From Lutjanus erythropterus (taxonomy: Eukaryota; Chordata; Actinopteri; Lutjaniformes; Lutjanidae): a DNA stretch of 64,000 nucleotides. The notes below the pieces were generated by a model. The model worked only from the letters and a program-made list of their open reading frames with translations. It had not been told where the DNA came from and ran no database searches. The stretch spans positions 16,709,695-16,773,694 of the forward strand of contig CM034606.1 of assembly GCA_020091685.1 (NCBI GenBank), in the 5' to 3' direction. Positions 1 through 30,898 of this stretch are shown piece by piece. Each line of letters opens with the position of its first letter. The stretch's first letter is position 1. The translations under genes and the position numbers were made by a program.

Positions 1-140
1 TGATTTTGCCTTTATCACCCAGCCCTACAGCCAGTAGGAGGACAAAAATACTGGCCCTGGACAGTCATTGTTTTATTTTTATACAAATGTAATTCCTACC
101 GAGTTACTAACGAGCCACCGTGCTTCTCTGTTACTACCAG

Positions 141-20210
<20,070 letters not shown>

Positions 20211-20480
20211 AAGGTATCTGGGTCTGAGCACAATCATGCCTCCGGTCACCGTTTCTAGCCACTTTTTATTCTCTCAGAGAGACACTGACTCAGGACATCC
20301 GTCAGGTCTGACACCAGCTGAGCACTGAGATCTGCTGTATTTCAGTTCAGATCTGAGTGTTTGCATTCAGGGATAATTATGTTACAATATTTGCTACATT
20401 CAAGTCTCAGATAATATAGAATATTTTATTTCTTACATAGATATTTAATTCCGTGTGTGTCTTTGTAAATACTGAATTTC

Positions 20481-20486
20481 AATAAA
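20481..20486 (+). terminator. WDFY4 polyadenylation signal
   Basis: A canonical AATAAA lies about 270 bp after the WDFY4 stop codon, giving a short 3' UTR (20211 to about 20505). No further coding exon is seen beyond it on this strand. Confidence 0.65.
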
Positions 20487-20899
20487 TTTGAATTAAACTA
20501 TGGACAAATATTTGCCAAAAACTTCTCCTGTAAGTCTCTGTGACTGACTTGATAGGAATCTGGGTTGGCCAGGGTTTTATTTTATTTTAATTTATGTCAG
20601 TTTGATTTGTGGTTGCAAATCAGCAGCATGATTGATGATTAGGGGAAATGATCATTTTCACTGGAAGAAAATATTAAAATCATGATGATGTGACATTTGT
20701 AGCGGTCTGTATCAAACAAACATCTGGAGAACAAGATTTGCAGGCCAGGGCATCTCTGCAGCACTACAGTACTTCATTTAAACACATTTTCCTTTATTAA
20801 ATTAAATATAAAAAATTGCAGCTTTTGCAATTTGGATATTGCACTTGACTATATTGCAGTTTTTTATATTTTCATTAATTGTGCAGCCCCATTTTATTT

Positions 20900-21660
20900 T
20901 ATTTTAATTTAATTTAATTTAATTCTATCTGGGACATAAAGGTGAAACTGGAAAGACACTGGTTTAAAGGTTTGAGAACCGTTGGGTATATTTGCATGAG
21001 GAATGCGATGGAAAACACTCCCTTAAAAGCAGTTCTTTAAATTAACCCTTGCTACTACAGAGCTAACTGGGGGCCACAGCAGAAGCCTGTGGTTGAACTG
21101 GGCAGCTTCAGGCTGAAACAAGAGCGTGCAAACTCAACCAGTGTTCCCTGAGAAATGCAGCTATTTAACAGTGTGCGCTGCACAACGAGCATCCATTATT
21201 ATAAAAAGCGTGCACACATCAGCATTTTATTCTGTGAGGGTTCTAGTGTTTTGCTTTGGTAAATGTTTGTGGTATGAACAATTCAGGATGTTTAGTTAGT
21301 TGTAAATACTTACATTTCTTTGTTGTTTTGCACAATGTGTTTCCAGTCTGCTTTGTAATGTAGCATTTATGAGCATTTGAGCATTTGACTGCTTTTTCAT
21401 TTATTGTGCCATTATCCTCCACAAGTTTACTGTGATCATGTCAAGTGTGCGTGTTGTGGATGATGTAAAATCTGCTTGGGTCTCGTTGAGCTTTTTTTGT
21501 GTGTGTGTTTATGGTTAACCAATGATAAATACGGCTTTTTAGCCGCATCAGACTGTTCAATGTCTGTCATCACTGCAGGGCCTCAACAACACACTCTGAC
21601 TCATTTTAAGAGAGTCAGTAAGAACTTTAACCCTTTCAACAATGATCTTAATCTTTGAAA
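20900..21660. other. intergenic region 3' of WDFY4
   Basis: Starts with a short TTTAA-rich low-complexity tract (about 20890-20925). Nothing else is recognised before the Tc1-like relic. Confidence 0.45.
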
Positions 21661-21664
21661 AGTG

Positions 21665-23006
21665 CAAAACCCAATTCCAAAAACGTGGTGAAGTTGTGTA
21701 AAACACAAATAATAACAGAATGCAATGATTTGCAAATTATTCTTGACCTCTATTAAGTTTGAAATTGTGCAAAACTGAAAAACTTCACTTCACAAATATA
21801 CACTTATTCTGAATTTTGATGCCTGCAACATGATCCAAAAAAGTTGTGCCAGTGCCATGTTTACCACTGTGTTATATCACCTTTTCTTTGAGCGTTTGGG
21901 AACTGTAAACGCTAATTGTTGAGGTTTTGAAAGTGAAATTCTTTCTTAATCTGGCTTGATACTTAAGATGCTCAACAACCCAGGGTCTCTGTTGTCCTAT
22001 TTTGTGCAGAGTGCGTCTTTGCATTGTCTTGCTGAAATAAGCAGGGACGTCCCTGAAAAGGACGTCATCTGGATGTTGCTCCAAAACCTGTAATTTCCTG
22101 TCAGTATTGACAAGGTCTTCACGGATATCATACCATCACAGAGGCTGGCTTTTGAATAAGCGCTGGTAACAGTCTGGATGGTCTTTTTCTTTTTAGCCCA
22201 GAAGACACAACATTCATGATTTCTGAAAACAATTTGAAACATGGACTCATCAGGCCACAGCACACTTTTCCACTTTACTTCAGTCCATCTCAGATGAGCT
22301 CGGGCTCAGAGATGTTGGTGGAGTTTCTGGATGATCATGTATGTTTTTTTGCTTTGTATGGTGGAGTCTTAACTTGCATTTGTAGATGCAGCAATGAATT
22401 GTGTTTACTCACAACAGTTTTCTAAAGTGTTGCTCAGCCCATGTAGTAATGTCCTTCATATATATATTAAAGTAGAGCTGCTGCAGGGTTCAAAGGTCAC
22501 AGGCACTCATTGTTGGTTTTCAGTCTTTTCCCTGATGTCCAGAGAGGGATCCTCCGAATCTTTCAATGATATTATGGACTGTAGATGGTGAACTCCCTAA
22601 ATTCCTTGAAATTGAGTGTTGGACTATTTGCCCACACAGTTTTTCACAAAGTGGTGACCCTTGTTCCATCCATGCACGACTGAGCCTTTTAAGGATGTCC
22701 TTTTCGCACCCAATCATGATACTATCTGTTACCAATTCACCTTTATACCTGTGGAGTGTTTCAAACAGCTGTTTTCTGAGAATTACACAACTTTCCCAGT
22801 TTTTTGTTGCTCCTATCCCAACTTTTTTAAAACATATTGCAATTCCGAATGAGTTTATATTTGCAAAAAACAATAGTGTATTCATTTTAACATTGAATAT
22901 CTTGTCTTTACACACTTTTAAAGGTCAAAAATGATTTGCAAATCATTGTATTCTATTTTTATTTGCATTTTATGCAGCATCTCAACTTTTTTGGAATCGG
23001 GGTTTG
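21665..23006 (-). mobile_element. decayed Tc1/mariner-type transposon with remnant transposase
   Basis: The ends form inverted repeats: caaaacccaattccaaaaa at the left and, in reverse complement, caaaccccgattccaaaaaa at the right. Both continue into a shared subterminal stretch with gaatgcaatgatttgcaaat. The right flank is TA; the left flank is TG, a decayed TA duplication. On the minus strand, remnants of a Tc1-like transposase appear in order: a helix-turn-helix piece (ISRNLGSSPSTVHNIIERF, about 22570), then LWPDESMFQIVFRNHECC (about 22240) near the DDE core, then a C-terminal part near 22000. They are separated by deletions and frame changes, so the copy cannot encode an active enzyme. Confidence 0.8.
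22010..22860 (-). pseudogene. broken Tc1-like transposase
   Basis: Three disjoint open pieces of one transposase lie in the right order inside the 21665-23006 element. Parts of the catalytic domain between the helix-turn-helix piece and the PDES motif are missing. It is a molecular fossil, not a gene of the host. Confidence 0.7.
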
Positions 23007-23329
23007 TACAATACTGACTCTGCTACATCAATGCACTGCTATTCCAATGAATAAGACACCATTTTAAATGATGGTAGATTGTGGAGACTTGTTCTCTTTT
23101 TGTGTCTGCTGTTCGTGCTTGCTCTCTCATGCACATGCACCACTCCTCTCTATCATAAAGGAAGAGGTCTCTCTCTTTAACCTTTGTGTGTGTGGCTAAT
23201 TGTGCTAAGTGGAGTAGCTTAATAGAGTGGAAAATAGTCCTCATAATTTTCCCAGAGAGCGAGCAATGACCTTCTCTAAAGACAACGGCCATCTCCATTC
23301 TCTCTACACCGCTGGTTTTATGATATGAA

Positions 23330-23490
23330 ATGTCAAACCATTGGGTTCCTCAGAATAATTAAATCAAATAAATTATTGCACCTAGGCAGAACCATCTTGT
23401 AGCCTAACCCAATTATAATGCACTGTAAAGCTAATTATTAACCATGATTACAATTAGTCTAATTTGAATAAATGTAGTCATTAGCGGGTT
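23330..23490. promoter_or_regulatory. AT-rich stretch dense in TAAT/ATTA motifs
   Basis: Numerous TAAT/ATTA cores in about 150 bp (aataattaaatc, ctaattattaacc, acaattagtctaatttg). The stretch is not part of any repeat I recognise. Such clusters can be homeodomain-binding enhancers, but AT-rich sequence yields them by chance, so this is only a candidate. Confidence 0.2.
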
Positions 23491-23924
23491 CATCCTAGTC
23501 AGTGAATCTGAACTGTGGGGGATGATGGTCTCTGTCTCTCGATCTCTCCCACTCACAGAGAGAAGGGTGTGGATGTGCATCATTCTCTTTCTCCACGCGC
23601 CTCTTTCTTCAGCCCATTTTTCACACGCTGACCTTCACAGAATGGCCTTCACCCTTCACCTTTATTGGGTAGTTGAGCATAATGCCTGCTGCCTCCAGGA
23701 TTCATGTTTGCTGTTTATGCCCGTGTCTTGTTGATCAGACTTCGAAATGAGAAGCAGAAGACTCCGTGTGCTGCTTCTATCCCGCTATTTTATGTCCTTA
23801 CTAGAAAATCAAAATCTAGACTAAATATTGGCTCCAGCTGGCAGACATTACATCAGTCCCCTCTCATGTTTTATTTGGCGACTATCAGCTTTTGCCATCT
23901 AACAAAAGAAGTCCAGCTGGTTAG

Positions 23925-24375
23925 ATTTAAAGCAATAGTTTCATATTTTGGGCGATGGGCTCATTCGCTTTTTTGCAGAGATTTAAATAAGAAGATTGAT
24001 ACCACTCTAAAGCCTGTCCAAAATATGAGGCTACAATGGGCTGCCAACTAGCTTAGGCTGGAAACAGGTGGAAACAGCTAGCCTTGCTCAGTCTGAAGGT
24101 AACAAGATCTGCCTGAGTATATGAGATGTGTAATAATTGTATGATCGAAAATTAGTACAGCAGTCCAAATAGCAAGTTTGAGCCATAGACGGTGTATTAA
24201 ATGGGTTGAAATCCTATTCAACATACAGTCTATGGTTGAAGCAAGTTGTTTCCTCCTGGCTCAGGCAGGCTTGAAGAACTGCAAACCTCTAAAGGTGCTG
24301 GTAGGTGGATTGTGTGACCTTTGGATAGAGCCAGGCTAGCTATTTCCTTATGCTAAGCTAAGCTGGCTGCTAGAT
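23925..24375. mobile_element. fish inverted-repeat element, copy 2
   Basis: The left arm reads tcatattttgggcgatgggc, followed by aagattgataccactct and ggaaacagctagccttgctc. The right arm carries cctttggatagagccaggct and tatgctaagctaagctggct. The right arm repeats the left in inverse orientation. It is the same family as the copy at 12490-12840. Confidence 0.7.
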
Positions 24376-24378
24376 TTA

Positions 24379-24912
24379 TGCTGCGTTCCATTTGAACCAG
24401 GAAGTCAGAATTACCGAGTGCTCCTGAAGTTGGATTTCTGATTCGGAATGTCAGAGGAACCTCACCACCCCTGACCTCAAAATCCAATATGGCTGCCCCA
24501 CGCATCAGCCGTAGTGAAAACTGTTTACTGGTATTCATGTCTCATTAAATCAGTTATACACTCAGTACTGTCATGTTTTTACAATGTTTCTATGCACAAA
24601 ATACTGCAGAATTCATTATCAAGCACAACTTTTTTTTTTCCAACTCGTTGTATAGGAATGCAGTAAATTCATGTCAAAATATGTCACCCACATTTTTAAG
24701 TCACGTAAAATAAAACGTATAACATTTATGCAAGGAGGCTACCCTGCTGTGAACTGTGTGTACACTTGCCAAAGACACTCATGATTTTTTAAAGGTCAGC
24801 CATGTTTTTTGCTTACTTTTGACATCGTACACCTGGAACACTGAGAGGTCAGAAGTTGGACATTTCAACTGGGAAATTCCGACCTCTGATGTTGTCTCAA
24901 ACGCAACATAGC
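24379..24912. mobile_element. short inverted-repeat element (tgctgcgttc family)
   Basis: Left end atgctgcgttccatttgaac with gaagtcagaatt. The right end in reverse complement is ctatgttgcgtttgagacaa, with aggtcggaatttccc further in. It sits directly next to the preceding element. No coding capacity. Confidence 0.65.
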
Positions 24913-25254
24913 TCTGGACCAGGGGAAGAATAAAACTGTTATTTTAACTTTTAACATGTTACCAAACTCTTTCACTCTGAATGTCTCAATCTGCTTCCCA
25001 GTAGAGACGATGTGATGTTTCTGTTCTCTGACCTGTGCTGCTAATGATGTATGTCAGACACTGAAGGCACCGCAGCTGTTTGCAATATTGCACTGGTTTT
25101 GTCTTTTGCTGCGTCAAACAGATTTTGCTTGTGACCCCAGACAAATTAAATCTGGCAAAGTACAGACTAATCTACTTTAAAGAGATCATTTGAAACAGTA
25201 TTTAAATGAAAGAAAAATTGTATTCTCAAATGTCAGACCCAGGCATACAGTATA

Positions 25255-25260
25255 TTTATT
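25255..25260 (-). terminator. VSTM4 polyadenylation signal
   Basis: Minus-strand AATAAA about 430 bp beyond the VSTM4 stop codon, giving a 3' UTR of about 0.45 kb. It is the first canonical hexamer after the stop that I noticed. Confidence 0.5.
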
Positions 25261-25686
25261 AATTTGGTGTATTAGTACTGTAATAATAAATGCAGCTGGA
25301 AAATGTTACAATGCCTTCTGACACTGCAGTGCGAGAGCCTGGACAACAGTTTCTTTCCACACAGTCTCCTGAGTTTACACAGAATAGTTAACAGTAAGAG
25401 CATTCTTATAAACATCTGGCTCACAGGCCAGCGATGCCAACAAACAAAACAACAGAATTATAAGACCCCAAAAACTGCTGTGCTGGAATGGAACCGCGCC
25501 GAGGAAACACAAAACCCTCATTTACCAACGGTCGTAGCGTACTTACAGCCAAAAAACAAATGCTAAATGCCATACTGATAGTTCATAAATATAGTCCTTT
25601 GGATGCCACTCCGTACAGATTGGAGAGCTGAATCCCTGCCCTCACCGGGAGGTACCACCACATCCATGTGTCAGGAGCTGCTGTGT

Positions 25687-28600
25687 CTACAGCTGTTTTT
25701 CCTGGAAGAGGATCTGAGCGTACACAGTGTCCGGGCTGGAGGGTGCGGGGTCAGGGCTGGAGGAGGCTGATGGGGGCTCTGGCCTCGGTCTGACCAGCTC
25801 CAGTTCTGCGTATGTCAGACTGTCCTCCTGTGATACTCGAGGCTGGAGGAGGCAGGGAAACAGTGAGATAAACCTGAAAGAATTTAGCTCAGAGATAATA
25901 ATAATGTATCACTCATTCTTAAGAACTGGGGGAGGGTTTAGGATTTTGTTTTGCTGGGAAAATACATTTTAAAAGATCAAATATCAAGGCTATTAAACCC
26001 TGTAAAGGGCCAACCTCTGAGCAATTAAAAGTTTTTATTAAATATATTCAAAGTTTTTTCATAGTAGTAGTAGTGAGCAGCCATTTTATTTTTTGAAAGT
26101 TGGTAATGGTCCACTTAATGCTAATCAAAATACACATTTTAAACCATAATTCTTATTTAGCTTTGATTTAGAACCAATATTATTTAATTAATTTGTTTAT
26201 AGCAAAACCTCTTCATGCCTGATTAAATCATGTTTTTGTAAAAATATGACAGATTTGATGGAAATCTGGGACACAGCTTTAAAAGGCCAACATTTTCATT
26301 AAAAATTGATTTTAAAACAAAGTTGATTATAAAAGCACATTAAATATTATTTTTTGATTCTGAAGGTTTTTTACCACATTTAAATTGAAGTGAACTCATG
26401 TCTGTGTTTTCTGGCATAGAGCAAGTTTAGAAATGAAAAAGATTAAAGCAAACCAAAACATTTCATAAATTACATATATTTCATATATATAACAGCTCAG
26501 CAATAAGGCTGTATGTTGTTTTCAGCCTCTCAAATATGGAGGTTTCCCAATTTTCTTTAATATCATATTAATCTGAATATCTTTGGATTTAAAGAAACAT
26601 TTAAAGACATCACCTTGGACTTTGGATGGACAATTTTCACTATTTTCTGGCATTTGGTTGATGTTGCAGCCCTTGATTAAACATGACAATTAACTTTAGT
26701 GTTTGTTCTTTGATAACCTCTAAAAAACTAAAACACATGGTACAGGGGCAAGTAAAAATTGACTTTGAGCAACTAGATATCTGACCCAAGTGGAAAAAAA
26801 AACATTGCCATTGAACCCTGTATATAAATCCTTAAAGAATATATTTTCACCCAAAAGGAGTGTTTGTCCCAATTCTTTAGAATGGATGAAATATATAGTG
26901 AGTCTGGATATTTCAGGAAAAAAAACATGTGTAAAGGGAGTGTCTGTCTGCACTTAATCTTTTTCAGCAAACAGTAGTATTCTTCCACTCGCTACGGTAA
27001 ACATCCCCTTACGGCTTTTCAGCTGCAGAAAGTATGTGTTTACTGGGTTTGCAGGACCTCTTGGAACATTCAGTTTACTCGAAAACATTTGGTACAAAAG
27101 GAGTCCTATCCAACATCCTCAGATCCTCCTGGTTGCACTAATCCAATCAGTATGTTCGTGCAAAACAAATACTCACATCTCTGGAGCTTCATTTCACTAC
27201 AAAAATCACAAGAACGCCATCAGTAGAAATACTGATGATCCTTAGTTTGAGCAGTTTTCTTCGGTACATACTTGTTTGACATTTTTATTGTAGATATAAA
27301 ACCAATGAAGCACTCTAAATAAATAATTGTGTTTGAGAAGCAATAAAACTAAATAGAATTATCAAGCTCATAACTGAATGAAGACACGGCAATAAACTCC
27401 TGTAGACAATCATGCAGTCGTGAGACAAATTCCCTCTTGCATGTATCTCAATAACAACTCTGTGCACGAAAAAAAAGCATCTTTTCAAACTGTTAATAAA
27501 TACATATTAACAGATACATTAACTGTTTAATAAAGGATTTTAGAGAGGACACGCTGGTGTTTGACTGGTCAAAACGAGGGGACTTACAGTGGCAGAACTC
27601 CTCGGTTGAGTCTTTAACCTTCTGGGCTTCTGAGGTCTCTTTGCAGCAACAGGCACTGAAAAACAGTCATGGCCTTAATTGACTCAAAACAACAGCCGAG
27701 AGGAAAGGACGCACAAAAATGACTGTGTGGTTGAGAGCAACATCATCCTTCACAACCACTTTATATTCTAGGGTGGGAGGGTTACTTTAAAAAATGTATT
27801 CTTATACAATTACTTATTACCTGGTAAAATAAAGTGGCCTGTAACCTAATCCAAGTATCACAACATTAAAGTAATGTGACCTGATTACTTTTTGTTACTT
27901 TTGGATTACCTCAATACCAAATATGGTGACTTTTTTAGGCCAGTATAATTTAGTGCTTGTTGTAGGCTTATTAATTGTTTATCCAGCTATTCCATCCTTT
28001 GTGTGTGAACAAATGTAAATGTACTTTAAGTATACTATTCACACTTCACACTCAAACTTCAAGTGAACTGTCATAAACTCCTGGGGCTTGTGTCTTTACC
28101 CGCACACCAACCTGGTCACCAGCATCACCACCCACAATGTACTCTAAAGCTGTAATCGGGCTAATAATAATAATAATTTAACTGTAATCTGATTTCGTCT
28201 TTTAATAATAATAATCTGTAATAATTAGAGTTACCCTTTTTTTGTATCCTAACCACGTAATCCCATTACATATAATGTGCTACTCCCCACACCTGTTTAT
28301 ATTAAACCAGTTAAGGTGTGGTTTATAACAGAAATAAGAGCTTTATTCTTTCATTTTCAGCATCCGTGTTGATTTTTCCTCAGACAATTCACTCAGCGGG
28401 TTTTTACCCAAATACGGTCTAAAGTTTCATTCTCAGTCTGTTTTCTGCCAGCCTCCCAGCGACTCTCAAACTATCCTGTTTTTGTCACGGAAATTAAATT
28501 ATGCTAGAGATATCATTTTCTGCTTTTGTCCTTGCTGGATACCTTCATTTACTGTTGTTTTCTCTACCCACTAATTCCATTTCTCGGGGCTGGAGCCTCT

Positions 28601-30898
28601 GTCTGCCCCCTCAGACTCTAATGCCTCCAGCGTGTTTGGAATTTGAGAAGAAACTCAAACTTCAGACAGAAACACGAGGACTGGGAATTGAACCAGACTA
28701 CTTCATGCTGTGAGGTGACACCAATAACCACTGAGCCACTGCGTCTCCTCTTCACTACATGATTAGACTGGGAAAACATCTGATCTTTGTGGATCAAATC
28801 AGACTAAAGTTCACTGCTTAAGACGTGTTTACAGCCTGAAGCGGTGATTTGTGGTGATTTTTTTGCTTTTCTCAAATTTTTGCTCTTACAAACACCAAAC
28901 ATCCTGAGAAAAAAAATACTCTTTGATTAAAACTTTTCATAACTCATGTCTTCACTGAGGCTTTACCTTTGGCTGGTATGTGTGGTGGTGGCTCCGCAGG
29001 TAGTTTAGGTGGTGTTACAGTTACTCTTCTGTCAGGTTTCTGTCTTATGTCTTTCCTTTGGGCTCTCGGGGAGGAACTGGATGAACTGCTGGAGCTGGTT
29101 ACAGTCTCTCCTGAGCTGCATGGAACAGAAGAGAGGTAAAAAAAAAAGTTTCAATTACAGCTGCAACTAATGATTTTTTATTTTGTGTATTAACGGTCCA
29201 GTGTGTAGGATTTGGGGGAATTTATTGGCATAATATGGCAGAAATGGAGTATAATATTCATTAGTATGTTTTCATTAGTGTATAATCCCCTGAAAATAAG
29301 AATTGATGTGTTTTTGTTACTGTAGAAAGAGCTGTTTATATCTACAGTGGGTGCAGGTCATTGTCCACAGAGACCGCCATGTTACTGCCAAGTTTTTATA
29401 GTAGCCCAGACTGGACAAACCAAGCACTGGCTTTAGATATGGCCTTTCATGTTTTTGCATTTTTCACAAATTTCACAGTTACCGAAGGCTCTCCTACTCA
29501 ACTTGTGGCCTGTGGGCGAAATCTTCCCCTGCCAGGGAGCTGGGTGCCCTTCTGACCATTTTTAATTAACATTAAAAAATAAATTGCTCCACACTGGTTT
29601 TTCCAGGAAGGGGATCTGCCCCCTGTTCCCCCGTAACTTCTGCCTATGGTAATTTTTGCATACAGCTGCCCTGTGCAGGGTTGCTGTGGTCAGATGTGCT
29701 ACTTGGCAAAGATGATTGAGGATAGCAAATGTGGAAAGGCTGAAAATGAAAATTCAATGAACAATGGACAGATGGATTTACTTGTAGTTTGCCACATTAT
29801 ACCAATCCTAAACCACTGCATTTAATTTGTCAAATGACAATTGTTGTATGCCAAGTTGCTATCAGGTCCAATCACAAGTCAAACCACGTTAGCTTTAGTC
29901 CAGTGATCCCGCCTTTACACCATAATTTTAGCTGTCAAATATCATTATTATTAATATTTGTTTATACACTGGCCCCTTGCCTCTCTTACAAAAGTAGCCT
30001 CCCGGCAAAGCAAGTTGAGTTTTCCTGTCCCACATGTCGGAAAGGGGAGAATGAGACAAGGTCTCAGGGTGCAAGCTGCTCGATGCTACTAAAATCCTAC
30101 AGACTGGTCCTTTAAAATGTTTCAAAACAAACCAAAAAAAAAAGACCATAACAAGTTCTCAGACCCCAACTTGACATTGCTTCCCTGTTGACAGTGATAC
30201 AAAACAGAGAAAAGTAGGAAATCCTTGCATTTTAGATAGAACAAGCAAATATTTGGCAATAATTTAAACAGTATGATTATCAAAACTGTTGATTAATTTC
30301 TATTGCACTTTACTTTACAGTACACTAAGAGGACACAACAAGCTGTATCTTGTGTTAAATTAGACAAAAACTAGAAATACAGTATGTCCTTCATTAGACA
30401 GCCATATTAGTCTGTCTTAGAGGGTAACTGGGACACAATACAACAAACCTGTACTGTAAACTGAAGTGTATTGTTTCCCACTGTCACCCATAGACAAAAC
30501 ATTCCTCTACCCCTATAATTTTGTCATTTATTAAGTAGATAATCTTGTTTTTAATGTGAAAGTAGCAGAGATGGGATTTTATTTTAGTTTACAGTACAGA
30601 TCTGTTATAATGTGTCCCATATTACCCTCTAAAATAATAATAAAGGTCTAACAGTGGTAAACAATACACTCACTACAGACTGAAGCCTAATCAGGGACTA
30701 ATGAATTGTCTATTATCAATAGTTTTTGTCTAATTTGACACAAAGTATGGCTGTTTATGTCTTATTAGTGTGGTATAAAATAAAGTGCAACCCAATTTTC
30801 TGTTAATTGACTGATCGATTTGAAAATATATTGTGTCAGCACTCATTTTACTGCATAACCGTACCTGCTTTCTGGACACTTGACCAGAAGGTAACTGT
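25687..30898 (-). CDS. vstm4: VSTM4 exons 5-8: cytoplasmic tail with ITIM-like and ITSM-like motifs
   Basis: Exons 30898-30865, 29115-28967, 27655-27588 and 25842-25687 encode DSYLLVKCPESS, a serine run, a basic proline-rich stretch, and the terminal part with LTYAEL (fits the ITIM pattern) and TVYAQI (fits TxYxx[VI]). The two tyrosines are 30 residues apart, with a Pro/Ser linker between them. Confidence 0.92.
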
